A DNA stretch of 64,000 nucleotides. It comes from Watersipora subatra. Lineage: Eukaryota; Bryozoa; Gymnolaemata; Cheilostomatida; Watersiporidae. The stretch is from positions 3,720,001-3,784,000 of the forward strand of contig NC_088711.1 of the NCBI RefSeq assembly GCF_963576615.1. The letters run 5' to 3'. The notes under the pieces are model-generated. The model was not told the DNA's origin, did no database searches, and was given only the letters and a program-made list of their open reading frames with translations. This document shows, in pieces, positions 47,801-60,200 of this stretch. Position 1 is the stretch's first letter; each line of letters starts with the position of its first letter. A program made the translations under genes and the position numbers.

Positions 47801-50419
47801 TACTACGCGGGTATAGTCTAACAACTCTTACTACTATTGCCAACAATAGGTAGGTTGCTCACATGACAATGATGATATAATTACCTTTTTTAAAATTATT
47901 TTACCTTATTCATTAACTGAACCTACCGGTTGCACAGATTCCCACTGCACTGGTGTCGACCTCTTCCTAGACTTCACTCTTCTAGCATAGAAAATGTTTT
48001 TTACTAAACGCGATTGTCGTTCATGCGACCTTTGAAATAATAGCTGTACAGCAAATAGTAAATTATGTTGCTATTTTGCAATGTGAAGGGATATTAATAT
48101 TATCAATAATAAAGAAAATTCTGATCAATTATCTTGGCTGAGTTAGTGCAACAACTGTACGGAGCATGAATTGAAAAGTGACCGGGACCTGAAAGCCAGT
48201 CTAACAAACTCTGTTTTGAGAAGTACATCACTAGGCTTGGAAAAATGGATATAGTGCAACTCCAAATCGTTGAAACGGTAAAGTGCGAATTCGTTGGCAG
48301 AGGTCAACTCCAAATCCATTCGAAGCATGGAAACCCAGCGAGTGTTCAGAGTTGAATTTTGAATGATAGCTAGCAATTAATGTTATACTGAGAGCTACCC
48401 TGAGCTTATACTCAAATTAGCTGAAATCTTTGTTCTCAAGCCTCACAATATTTTTTAATGTATGGAACTTTTTATGGAAGATGGTGCGTGAAGCGCAACA
48501 CAAATATAGATATCGAAGAACCTAGAGACTTGTCTTAAATCATCAAATATATTTAGTGCATCATAAATTACATCCCGAGACATTTGGCTAATAAGTCGAA
48601 TAAACAAGCTTAGTTAATATTGCCAGAGGCACGGTTAGACCCGCTTCATAGCGTTCTCAACTTCTCTAGAAAAGACAGCATGCTGTGCAGTGGATCACAG
48701 TACTCTCTATTTTAAAACGGTCGACCTCTGGTTCAGTTAGCCGGAGCAAATTAATGAGCAGCTTTCAGAGAAGCCGTATAAAATACAAGAGCTGGCTAAT
48801 TGATTTGCTCTCATAGGATAACAGGTGAAGGACATGAATAAGGAATGATTAGCAGTTTATTAATGAATAATATATAAGAGAGAATATCTTAGCTTAATCT
48901 TAGCCTAGTCTGATATAAGTAACAAACACTCACCTGTATGAACCGACAGAAATTATAATTTTGCTGTAATGTTGTATGCCATTCTATTCATTATTCTCCA
49001 AGTATACACAATCACCACACACCCACCACACAACCACTTACTAAAAAGGCATATAGTTCAACTGTGAAGAAATGAAAAACTTCTAAGAAATATCAAAGCA
49101 TAAAATAAGTACTTCCTTTTGATACGCCAATTATATAATATATAGTTATATAATACACCTGTATATATAACTTCAATGCATCATTCAAGCCAGCAGAGCA
49201 TCAGAGGTAAGAAAAGATAACCCTGTATAAGAATATATGAGTGTGTGGTGTACAATGCTTAGATGAGAGCTATTATGAACTATTTAAATAATTTGAAGTT
49301 GTCTGTCAATATTTGATGCATATACAAGTAAGTCGGGGCTTTCCATGTTATTTAGAGTGTGGCTAATACGACACAGCAAAGTGACCTTAAGTCAGTGAAA
49401 GCTAACACTAGTTATTGATTGCATGATTTGACTAACAACATGCACTAGAAAACAATAACGTTGTGCCCTGTGATTCATTTGTGATTCATAAATTGGTGTG
49501 TTTATGTTACCCGAAGCAGTTTCCTGCTGGATATTTTTCGTTTCAATTGTTAATTTGTAGATGCTCTCTTCATAAAAATTTGGTTTATCGTGCAATTCAA
49601 CCATAAAATATGTAAGTAAAATAAAATACGAACTCGTTCACAAGAGATTAAAAAACTAGCGCAATGGCAATGGGCTAGACTGAGTGCCTAGCCCGAGTTG
49701 GAATGAAAGTGCGATAGATTAACGATAAGTGTGTATTCTTTCCTGTAGATGAATGCTCAAGGTTGAGCTAAAATCAGTGTTACAGATTTTACTATGCCAC
49801 CTGTGCTCCATCTTAGAATCTGCATCTTAAGATGAATATACGTTTATATGATCTACTTACCAATTCTCGGGCGAACCCCTGGCCATCCTTGCTCTCACAA
49901 CATGCTCTAGATGTCGGAAATATGTGCTTGTCAATTAGGCCTCGACAAGTTTTGCCGCCAGGCGCATCTTTGTCAGCTTCATGTATCTTCCGAAAGCAAA
50001 ACTCTGCATCTGAACAGTGATATTAAATTATTGTGGCACTCGCAAACACGATGCGGCCAATGATACGATCAGCGGTGTGGACTCTTAGTTCAGCAAGTTT
50101 ATTGAAAACAAAAATGACGACAACACTTCCAAGGTCAAATTGATAACAAAGCTTTAATAAATTCTGCGGTTGACTACAACTCTGTCCGCTGTCTATGATG
50201 TCTCGTAATCACCAAAAGCTAACAAAAAAATTAAGCTTTTGTTCAATCTAAACATCGGCAGAAAAAGAGAACAGAATTGAACGTGTCCAACCATCCCTAA
50301 GCTGAACATAACAATAATAACGTGTAGTTATATGTGAACTTACCGCATAGAGTTAAGAATCCCAGAGTGATTAACCAGAAAGACGGGAGCCATGAAGATG
50401 TAGCCGGATAAGGGCTCAT
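41725..50419 (-). CDS. CFP: Properdin-like secreted protein (TB module plus six thrombospondin type 1 repeats), complete
   Basis: Nine exons: 50419-50344, 50009-49861, 47554-47314, 45698-45528, 44768-44595, 44450-44277, 44095-43913, 42086-41958, 41855-41725. All are GT-AG, mostly phase 1, total 475 residues plus stop; human properdin is 469. The order is signal peptide (1-25), a six-Cys module at residues 30-90 spaced C..C..CC..CxxC as in properdin's N-terminal TB domain, six TSRs each beginning W-x-x-W, and a C-terminal tail ending EDDDDC, like properdin's acidic end. Properdin binds and stabilises the alternative-pathway C3 convertase; that function is established only in vertebrates. W-x-x-W motifs suggest C-mannosylation. 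Other TSR proteins have different N-terminal modules or TSR counts, so properdin-like is the best fit, but orthology and complement function are inferences. No C3 or factor B gene lies in the window. Confidence 0.83.
41958..42086 (-). CDS. CFP: Properdin-like exon 8: TSR6, first half
   Basis: WCNWEPYSECRLATNN, then RVRQCLCPMPMYGGNTCVG. TSR6 is atypical, with an extra Cys next to W-x-x-W, and is split by an intron, unlike TSR2-5. Donor GTAAGT, phase 1. Confidence 0.82.
43913..44095 (-). CDS. CFP: Properdin-like exon 7: TSR5
   Basis: WTSWTDWGMCLARPC, then RTRTCSNPQP, GKLCSG, NNNCS. The insertion after the first Cys (LARPCSNETGIQ) parallels the longer N-terminal loop of human TSR5. Symmetric phase 1-1 exon. 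Confidence 0.9.
44277..44450 (-). CDS. CFP: Properdin-like exon 6: TSR4
   Basis: One complete TSR: QWSLWSTFSSCSITCGKG, RTRLCVAPSP, GGKECLG, NPCP, with an NST sequon. Symmetric phase 1-1 exon. Confidence 0.92.
44595..44768 (-). CDS. CFP: Properdin-like exon 5: TSR3
   Basis: One complete TSR: GWSNWGDYGVCDVTCGRGK, RHRTCTEPEP, GGNFCIG, KCP. Symmetric phase 1-1 exon. Confidence 0.92.
45528..45698 (-). CDS. CFP: Properdin-like exon 4: TSR2
   Basis: One complete TSR: GWGPWNSWSGCTEPCGGGQ, RMRLCNNPVP, GRDCG, VCNSHGCP. Both splice sites are canonical and the exon is symmetric (phase 1-1). Confidence 0.92.
45882..46341. repeat. 18-bp minisatellite, about 25 copies
   Basis: The unit TAGGAGGTAGACACTGGG is repeated with single-base variants (TAGATACTGGG, GTAAACACTGGG). 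It lies in intron 3 of the properdin-like gene. Because 18 is divisible by three, the minus strand shows a false S-T-S-Y-P-V reading frame. Confidence 0.97.
47314..47554 (-). CDS. CFP: Properdin-like exon 3: end of TB module and TSR1
   Basis: The acceptor TTGGTTGCAG opens VSIGRRKRKWKCIPCPT; its CxxC (C87, C90) completes the six-Cys module, as CQPC does in properdin. TSR1 follows (residues about 105-155): GWSSWDEWSACSATC, RRERLC and a closing Cys pair. Donor CCAA/GTAAGA, phase 1. Confidence 0.85.
49861..50009 (-). CDS. CFP: Properdin-like exon 2: TB-like module, first part
   Basis: The acceptor CACTGTTCAG starts DAEFCFRKIHEADKD, with C30, C47 (KTCRGL) and the paired C62-C63. Human properdin has LCF, KCKGL and DCC at the equivalent points. 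Donor TTG/GTAAGT, phase 0. Confidence 0.82.
50344..50419 (-). CDS. CFP: Properdin-like exon 1: signal peptide
   Basis: ATG at 50419. A hydrophobic run WLPSFWLITLGFLTLC (residues 10-25) follows a short polar start. Donor GTAAGT, phase 1. Cleavage is expected close to residue 25. Confidence 0.75.
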
Positions 50420-51605
50420 GTTGACATACAGTTAGAGGACTGGATATACCGAGCATAAGACATAGTATAGCGCTCAATGATTATAGACTCGCAAGTGTTC
50501 ATCGCAGCGTGTAGAAGCCAACTAGGTGACAATCGCCCGCAGCTTTATTGACTCGCTAAGTCTTTTGTGTAAAGATGATTCTAACAATACCCGAGTGATG
50601 TGTATTCCAATGCCAGAGTGATATGCCTTCCGATGCACAATGATGCTCATGACAAAGAAAAGATTAAATACAGCACCTTATGGTTTAGCAGAACAATTAC
50701 TGTTTAATTAAATGACTTGTTTGGATGTAGTTAGAACATTCACGTGGCGCAATGGAGACGAACAGATAAACCATTTTGTACAAAAGCAAAGGATGAATGA
50801 TCTAAACAGACAGAGTTTATTACATATGCTTATAAATATATTACAAAACTATATCAGTTATTCATAGTCATTATCAATAGCAGTTGCTCAAAAATACAAA
50901 CACCCCAATATTATCGACCATGACTAGGTAGTTGCGCCTTGGCGATCTCTACTCTTAGCTCTCAACTGACTCTAGATATCTCAAAGCTTTACTAAGATAA
51001 GTCAGATCATAACAGTGTTTGGAATGAATCCTAAAAACAACTGGTCAAAGTGCGTCATTCAAATATTTTGTGGAGTGTATGAACACTCAAAATATCATAA
51101 GAAGACAACCCAGCTAGCACCTAACTGGTAGATTAATTGTAAGAAGTTCAGAACAAAAATACTGATTGAAACATGGTCAATCATGTGATCATTAGGAAAT
51201 TTGTGTAGACGAGTTATTTCCATTTTTGGCTAATTATATACATAGCCTCAGTATTCAGTTCAGGTCCAAATAGAGGATTCATCTGTGCCAAAATAGCGCA
51301 TAGCCAACTGCAAAACAGAAATGGTATAACCAATAGAGACATTGTCAAGTCTACAAAGAGAGGATAACTTCCATACATCAAGTAGACTGCAAAGAGGTCT
51401 AGTTAATGAAACATTGATAACAAACTTCATGGTAGAACTTACAAGATGTAGAAGCAGACGGCTGTTGTCACCAACATTACTTGAATAATACTGAAAAAAA
51501 ATAATATACAGATTATATTTATACGGCAACATTGAACCTGTCATAGACTCACAGTACTTTTTTATTGGCTACAGGCAGCAATTAACATTTAAACAGTTTA
51601 AACCT
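50420..51605. other. Upstream region of the properdin-like gene
   Basis: 5' UTR and probable promoter of the minus-strand gene. No TATA box or other element can be placed firmly, and no other gene is seen. Confidence 0.4.
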
Positions 51606-52489
51606 CAAAGCTTTACTTGCAACAAAATTCACATTACAGTTATTTGATATCAAAAGATTCACCATGTCTTACTCTGTTGTGTTGTAGGTGCAAAATATGT
51701 GGGAATGTGATTACAAGCACTTGAAAGCTAAAAAACGAACAGTTAATCGCAGCCAAACGAGACCGCCGTAGTTTGGATTCTCTTTCCAGAACGGCCCAAA
51801 TGTGACGTAGTTGTGGTAGAAGGTTTCTGTTTACACTTTCATGCAACCTTATTCGTCAAAATATTTTCACAAATATACTTCACGCATTCGATAAAACCAT
51901 GTATATTATTCTTGCGCGTCTGTTTTATCACCATTGTAATGCTGTCACTTTCAGCACTGATATCTTATAACTTACCGTAAAAATTCATTTAATTTTTTAA
52001 CCTTACCTCGAAGGAGTACATATCATTGTCTGATAATCATGACGAGCCTGTTGGTCACCTGTGATCGAAAATTGCTGCAAAAATTATTTGCGAAGTATTG
52101 GATCACATGATCAGATTATGACGAGACGATTTGATCAAGCCGAAACAAAACTGTAAAGTAGCGAACATCTATATTTGATAAGGGGTCTTCGGTAAAACCC
52201 GAAGTGTTTGTCATAAACTAGGGCTACGATAAGTTTTATATTGAGCTTTTTATTGGCCCTTCAATTCACGTGATAACATCACGTGACAAGACACTAACCA
52301 AACTGTAATGACTACGTCAGATAAATAAACAGATACCAATCTATGGTGGCTTTTCGCTTTTGAGCTTTTAAGAGCTTGTAATCACATTTCCACATATTTG
52401 GCACTTACAACACAACAGAGTAAGACATGGTGAATCTTATGATACCAAATAGCTGTAATGTGAATTTTGTTGCAAGTCAACTTTCAAGG
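51606..52489 (-). mobile_element. Long-TIR element (copy 2)
   Basis: Same about-120-bp TIRs as 10087-10970 (CACCATGTCTTACTCTGTTG near the left end, its inverse near the right). The interior matches copy 1 only in reverse complement. Confidence 0.8.
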
Positions 52490-55477
52490 TAAACCTAAAA
52501 CTCGGTTTAAACCTTGTAGGTTTCACTATCACGAAATGCCACATCTACAAGTCAGGAAAAAAACTTGGCTCAGGTTTGCTGTTTTCTCAGTCACCAGTTA
52601 GAATGTGTAGATTTAAGACATGCCCTAGAATTATCTCCAGATGAGGTATATTAGCAGAAATAAATTTTAATAGAATGAGCCTGAAAAGGGCTGAAGGGGG
52701 CGTGAGAATTAGGACACTTGCCAGTCTCCCTCGGATGAGGGTAAACAGTTGGTTAAACCTAAGGTATTAAGATGAAGAGGCCAAAGTAAAAGATGGAAGT
52801 GAGATCGAGGGGGAGACAATAGAGAAGTAAAAGAGCAATGAATCAAAGATTATGAGAAAGAAGTGCTTGTGTGTCATTCTCTTGCCTACAACAGTTGGAG
52901 AGAGTTGGAAAACGTCAAAGTGTTTTAAGTGGCATTGCAGTTTTCTAGTGCCATGAAACCTGACCACACAAGTTGACAGACATTGTCGGTGCAGGCACTG
53001 ATGTTGCTTGTAATTTCTCAGTCAAATGTAAACTGTTTTGCATGCGGAGAAAGTGTATGTCACTATGTCACGTGGGAAAAAAGCAAGGCACTCACTGTAC
53101 TCATAACCAGGGCCGAGTACCACCTACATAGCCTGAGAGGATGTCCAATATGGCAGAGGTAGGCGATGGTCATCACCAAAGGAAAGTAGTGACTAGTAGG
53201 TGAGATAGAGAGGTCAGCAGGGTAGAGAGTGCAAACCAGCAAAGATGTACCCACTAGCAAGCATAGAGGAACTGTCTACGTCGATAAATATACAAAAAAA
53301 TGGAACCTAATGGCCACGAGAACAGGGATGCAGGATGCGTTAGAGAATCCCATTATTAGAGAATAAGGATGCAGGATGCGTTAGAAAATCTCCGATCCCT
53401 CCATTATTGGAGCCCTGCTAATTAGTGTTAGGTAGCCTAGTTATGTGTCAAATGTTGGGTAATTATAATATCAATTTAAATAATTCAAGGCCGTGGAATT
53501 ATGAGCATATTTTGGGACAGTGGGTAGTATGACTTTCTATTATATATAAGGGCGTGGCTAGTACGAATTTTTATTATATATAAGACAGTGGGTAGTATGA
53601 CTTTTTATTATATATAAGACAGTGGGTAACACAACTTTTTATTATAAGACAGTGGGTAGTACAACTTTTGCCAAGTTTTTTTCAGACAAAACACAGAAGC
53701 GGGCTAGAAGTCAGTAAAGTCGTAGCCAGCAAGACATTTCCTTACCACATATAAATATGGACGCTTTCCCTCTACCAAGGAAGTCAGCGACAGCCTGTGC
53801 TCACAAGCAAAAGGCTCTACATACCGATCTAGTGAAATATTCAAAACCGGTAAAATATTGAAAACTGGTAAAACATCCAAACTCGCCAGTGTACATCAAT
53901 ACGATGTCAGGATGCCATCGATAGCTGAAAAATCCCATATATACTACATATGTATACTTTTTATACTGAAACACACGTGGTGTGACAATATATACATGTG
54001 TAGATTGTATAAAAACAACAAAATGTGATTACTTACGATCTACAGACACGTACATATTATTATAAAACCACTTGCAGATAACTCGTCAAAAATTCACCAG
54101 GATCGCACCACCAAGACATTACTTAGAATTCTCTTTGCAGCTAATTGCGTAAGTTTCATTGATATATTATATAGAATAATGTTTTGCTTCAGTATCCTAC
54201 TATTCTAGCTATTTAACTACTTCGAAAGATTTTGTCCTTCTGTACAAAATTTATTGCAAACTCTAGCGTTCCCAAAACTGATGAAAGTTTTTCTTGAAAA
54301 TTTTCTTTGATGGCAACAGGTTTGTGCTCACACGAGGTCATTGCAAACCAAATACCCCTTTCGACCTTAAACAGCGGTCTGGTAATTTTCCTATCATATC
54401 CTATATTCAAGCAATCACCCCCAGGTTACACTATAAGTTATATAAAATTATTCAATAAGTTTGAGTAATCCTAAATAGTGCTTTCACCATATATTAAATA
54501 TTCATCCTGAAAGATAGGCAAACTGCAATGTAGTTAGAAGCTTACATATCGAGAGAAAACTACCTCAACGCTTAAACAACAAATTCTTAAAAATTCAGCT
54601 GTTTGCAACAGCAAGAGCTAAAAATCAGCTTGTCTAGGAGCATGATTTGTCCTCGTAGTTGCTCATTTTACAGTCTGCTCACTTGCAGGGCTACCGTGCG
54701 TTCCGTCCCATGATCTCCATCAAACCTTGGCGGCTAGTAATAACCCAACTAGGACACTAGATGCTGGATTACAGCGCTGACCAGTCAGTTTTTTAACGGA
54801 TAAAATCATGCTCTGCCAAAAAGTGTCATAAGTGCCTTAACCGCTTATAGAACAAGTACAGTCCTTTGTTACCTCATAGTGTTAGGCGAGTCGCGAACCT
54901 TTATTCGCAGCACTAACATGCCGCCATGGTAGTGCACAATACAAAAAACTGTACTTGGTGTTATTTTGTTTGTATGCAAACGCAATTAACTCATTGTATT
55001 TATTGATGTAAAGTGCGCCACTTCGTATACAGTTTTATCCAAAAAAGTATGATGTAAGGGTTTGCTGACCAAACAGGCAGAAGAGCAGCCTATGCCCTCA
55101 TTTAGTCTAGTCATACATTGAGTATTGTAAACACATTTCTGCACCTCTTTTTTCAACAATACATTAGGCTTCTTGTTCATTTACTCACCAGCTACTGAAA
55201 TAGTCAAAGTAACCAAAGGTTGTCAAGCTTTGCTAGCTGTTCGTTGTGATGATCACCAAAGCTTTAGTAACCCTAGTGTTTTACGCAGCCTAATTCTGGC
55301 CTTAACAGATAATCAGAAGTTCAGCTATGACTGTGATGGCAACAGTAGTAGCCAGACCACAAACACTCAAGCATAGCAAATACATTTTTGCTATAACAGC
55401 AAATATCTCCCGTGCTAATAATAGCAAACCACTGCAATAAGTTAAGCAGAAGACAGGCTTTATCTAATATGCCAAGC
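52490..55477. other. Intergenic, minor repeats only
   Basis: Apart from the 34-bp tandem repeat at 53516-53670 and a small duplication of GGATGCAGGATGCGTTAGA near 53330-53385, no gene or element is recognised. Confidence 0.5.
53516..53670. repeat. 34-bp tandem repeat, about 4.5 copies
   Basis: Units like GACAGTGGGTAGTATGACTT followed by TTTATTATATATAA, with deletions in the last copy. Confidence 0.85.
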
Positions 55478-55718
55478 TCGAAGTCGTATCTAAATCTAAC
55501 ATGAACCTATTTGTTTTGAACTGAATGTTAGCCTTGTAAACTCTTATGAGTGAACGCTTGTAGAAACCAAATTGAGGCTAGTATTGTATCGGCATAATGC
55601 GCTTTAATTGCAATACTTCCGAGTTTAATTGCAATACTTTCAATACTGTGCTGACTAGCAGTCACAATTACTCTCTAAAACAAAACAAAGTCCTTGCTTC
55701 ACCGATTCAAAACTACTA
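55478..55718 (+). repeat. Dispersed repeat, copy 1
   Basis: Shares about 200 bp at high identity with 58765-59012, including TAAACTCTTATGAGTGAACG and CTGTGCTGACTAGCAGTCAC. No coding capacity or clear terminal repeats. Confidence 0.8.
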
Positions 55719-57101
55719 TAGAGACGGGCTTTGTACACAAATGTAAAGGCAGCTATAATTTTCTTGTTTAGACTACTTGTATTTTGTCTACTGCTACAGA
55801 TGCTGATTAATACCACACCTGTGATCAACTCTAGCTGACCGATAGCATTAAATCGCTATTAAAACGCAACCAATAAAGTATTTTTAAGGCTAGAAGATAA
55901 CCTAATGACAAGGTTATGGAGTAAAGTGGTAGCTTATTTTTGAACAATTCTTACCCGCGATTTGGTCCTTTTGGCACTAAAAACGGCGCAACTATTCCTA
56001 CTATGCCACACAAAATTGACATTACGGCTAACGGAATAGTAATGTCAGCTTCAGCATGCAACCTGCTATCAACCATGGTGTACAGTTACCAACAATGCAG
56101 CGAAGATACACAAAATTATCGATACTCGCAGCAAAACGATGTCACTAAATTTGCACGTTTCCTGTCACATGATAAAGTCTATCGGCAAACCAAACCGTCA
56201 AAGACGGTTTGGTCAAAGATTTAATAATTATTTTATTTCAAAATATACATAACAAATTTAAAATTGTTATTTAATTGTTTATCTATTTTTAAAATCAACT
56301 AATAAAATATGAAAATATGGTCAAATGAATTTGGGATGAAAAAATTAAAAAATTCATTGATTAAATATTTACAAATAATTATTTTATTATATTGTTTTTT
56401 GTACATGCATTTTGCAAAAGTCAGTTTCGTTTGAGTTTACGTAGTCGAAATGTGTAATGACTGAACAAATCGACATGGTTGTCATGAAAACTAAATGATA
56501 CGAAGTTGATTTCGGTTTGGCTAATTTCAATCTAATTTCAGCTATCGTATAATTTTCTCTTTAATTACTTAATAGTAATTCTAAGATTATCAAACATTTG
56601 GTATTTAAACTAATATTTTGTTCTACTCTAGTAAGCATTGCTATTGAACTTGATAACTAATTATTGTGACACAAAGTCCAAACGCCAACGTGATATTGGT
56701 TCGAACTGCTTGCTTTTGTCAAAGTTAATAAACTAAAAAATTTTTTATTTGTATACACAGTATCTTAAACTGTAGTAAATTGTTTCAGATAACTTTGAGT
56801 TTTAGCATTTTCTACAATGCTTGTTGCCAAGAATTTTTTATTTGTAGTTTGTTTGCTTCTGTATTAAATACCTCCTCTTTGTTGAACGAAATAATTAATA
56901 TAAATACACTAAAATGTATTTATCATAAACACATTATCTCTTTTCTATGATGTGTTATTTTAGTCCTATATAAATAGTTTCGTTGCATTATACAAACATG
57001 TATTTGAGATGTATTTTGTCAAAACGAAGTTTATTATTTAAAAAACTAGCTTTTACTAATTGTTTTATTCCTCAAACGATCTTTTAGAACAAGAAAAAAT
57101 A
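55719..57101. other. Region upstream of CFAP206
   Basis: AT-rich. It contains a short hairpin (AAACCGTC/GACGGTTT near 56190-56208). An acceptor-like CTTTTAG at 57080-57086 just before the start codon suggests a 5'-UTR intron. No other gene is seen. Confidence 0.4.
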
Positions 57102-57293
57102 ATGTCACGAGCACAAGCAGAAAGTGTGATAAAGAACATCATTCGAGAAATAGCTGCTGAATGTGCTGCTAAGGGACAGGCTGTGTCTGAGACTCTTGTG
57201 GCATTTATGGTGAAGGCAGTAGTTCTAGACCCTAATAACGAGTTCAATGTCGACAGAACTCTGACAAAGGATGACGTACAAAAGTTGATAAAG
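57102..57293 (+). CDS. CFAP206: CFAP206 exon 1
   Basis: 64 codons from the start Met to DVQKLIK. Donor AAG/GTCAGT, phase 0. Confidence 0.95.
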
Positions 57294-60200
57294 GTCAGTT
57301 TTCACTTTATTGACATGCTACTGTTTTGTAACCACAAACTGCAAAGTTAAATTTTTCATAACTGTTACATTGTGTTTATAAAATGCTACTTCTTACATCG
57401 ATAGGTCAAATGTTAATAAAGCTTGCTATTTAATTTTTAAACGCTAAACACTCCACTGGTTTTTTCAAGTGCTATTATGTGTAGGTCTCTTGCTAATAAT
57501 GAACTATTGTTGTTACAGCTTTGTGTAGAGAAGCTACTGAACACCCGGTCTCCTTCACTTGATACAATCAAGATGCAAGTATATTTTGATATGAACTATA
57601 CAAGCAGACGTAAGTATTAGTTTATTAGATTGCTAATATTACACTTCTTAATAGACTGCAGGTGCTTAAAACAGTTGTCAAACTCAGTGTAGACAATCCA
57701 TACAATTACAAATACTTATTCTAGTTAGCTTATAAAATTTAGTTTGCTCAAGTAATCTTAAGTGCATTTGATTGATGTGCATATGTATTTCTCGATTAGC
57801 ATTTTGCTATGTTTAGGTACACACTAGTAATAGATACATATAAAAAGTTTATAAAAAAATTATAAAATCTCAGAGTAGCAATGTGAGACAGAACTTTTAC
57901 TCATTTTCGTGATTGCTCAAGTTTCATCCATACAGAGATGTGAGAAACAGATGATTTCACCTTTTAGGATATATAGTTCACAGTTTCTATTGCTAATTTA
58001 GTGTACAACCTGCTTGGCTGCTTGCAAAGTCAGATGTTTGTCTATACAGTTGATCTATCGAACTATCTTTTTTATCACGTTCAGGCTTTTTTCTGAGTAA
58101 AAAAAGTTGTTTTTTATCAAGTAAAATCTGGCTCTCTTTTGTTGTCTCATTGCTTGAGTCATCGGTTGAGAACTGTGTTTCTACCAACATTGATTTTTCT
58201 ATAAAATTAAATGTACAAGAAAATAAATACTATTGATATATGAAATAAGATGATGCTATGCCCAACATAGTTAATACAGGGTCTTTGTGTAGTTGACCAT
58301 AGTATGCTTAGAATGTCTGTGCAAGATATAGTAACTAGCGCTTTCTGCTGCAGATTTATTTTGTCGATATCATAGCTTTACTTGAGCACATCCTTGTTTT
58401 TGAAATAGAAAGTCATTTAGTTTTTAGTTTTACTATCTTGGCGGTATCATCCTCCTTGTGCTAGTGATTGAGTCTACACAAATTTTTACATGTTGAGACA
58501 ACTCACCAATTACAGTACAAATATGTTTTCACCATTATGCTTCCTTCAGAAGTGACTCATGAAACTTGTTGCTACAGCATTTATGGCTGTATATAGATGG
58601 TCTGCTGCTCCCTCTAACTGCCTTGACCCCCTACCTCTTTTTCTCAAGCAAAAAAGGTATCTGCAAATGCCTAGTAAGTCGTTCCACCCTTTTAGGGCCA
58701 CCACGTTGTTTAAGAGAATAAGTTTGTATTTCAACTTCATATTTGGTGAAAACTAATCAAAGAAACCAAGCTCGAATTCATATTTAAATCTAACATGATT
58801 GAAATGGTGGAAACAAAATTTGAACTTATTTGTTTTGAACTGAATGCTAGCCTTGTAAACTCTTATGAGTGAACGCTTGTAGAAACTGAATTGAGGCTAG
58901 TATTGTATCGGCACAATGCGCTTTAATTGCAATACTTTCAACACTGTGCTGACTAGCAGTCACAACTACTACCTTAAACAAAATGAATGTCCTTGCTTCA
59001 CTGATTCATCAGCGAAAAACAAACTAGTACATGTGAACAAATGTACTAGTTTGTTTTTCTTGCGCATGAATAGAAAAACGATTAAAAGAAAAAATAACCG
59101 AGGAAGAGAAGAAAATGAACTAGTTTATGTTGATTATGGTTGTTGGTTAACAACTGAAATAGTCTACTGTAATCACAGTTTATCGAGTGTGAGCATTTCA
59201 ACTCCACACATTTATATCCCTTACATTCAGATGACTTCCTTGAGGAACATAGGAGAGTCCTAGAATCACGACTCCAGCCTGTATTGCGAGAAATCACTGA
59301 CAGTCGAGCGAGAACACGAGAAGAGCTTGAGAGTCTTTACAGAAAGATTGTGTCAGCTGTTCTTCTTCGGTCTGGATTGGGCAGTCCAACAGATATTGCA
59401 GTTGTTAGAGAAGCTACTGGTAACTAGATCAATGGTGATTTAGCTCGTTCTCAGCTAGAAATGTTATCTAAAATATTAAAATCTTGTTAGGGGATGGCCA
59501 TGTGAGGTAGTTCATCTGTTGCAGCTGACAGTTGATATATTAGCTATGCAAATCGAACATCCGCAAAAATTTTTACAGCAAACATATTAGCCATGGAAAG
59601 CAGTTCATCAGTTGCCAACAACACTAGAATGATCAGTTTTATAATATAGTTCATTGATTACTTTGTAAGGTAATAGTTGCTTTGGTCACTAAACACTCTT
59701 ACTGGGGGCAAATTCATGTTAGAAAAACTGGATATGAATACAGTTGCACATCAGTGACTTGTGTGGTTGCCTTTACTTTGAAATACTTGGGAGTTACACT
59801 GAAATAGCTCAGCACGGCAGGTAATTATCACATGTCTTTACTACAGCTGCCCTGCAGAGCGTCTTTCCCCAAACCGAGCTTGGCACATTCATGGCGATGA
59901 ACAAGCGTGACAAGGAGAGACAACTTCAAGAATTGACGATGATAGTAACAGGCATCAGACTGTTCAACAAAGAGTGTGGAAAGGGAGGCGAAGGAATTGA
60001 TGACTGTGAGTAAATGGTCTTTAACCATTGTTATTAGAAGCATCATGTGCTGAGTCTCCCATTTTGGAATATGAATCTACTGCTGTTCATCACTGGAACT
60101 TTGTCATGTTTTTATTTTGTTTAAAGGTTTTTCCGTTCAGAAAAACAAAATAAGTCATTTGTTTTTCAGCAGCCGAACTAGTAATTTTTTTTTTCAACGT

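Noticed and set aside
55940-56224. 94-codon plus-strand frame upstream of CFAP206
   Set aside because: Starts from TTG, has no acceptor at its start and no recognisable domain; kept out of the gene model.
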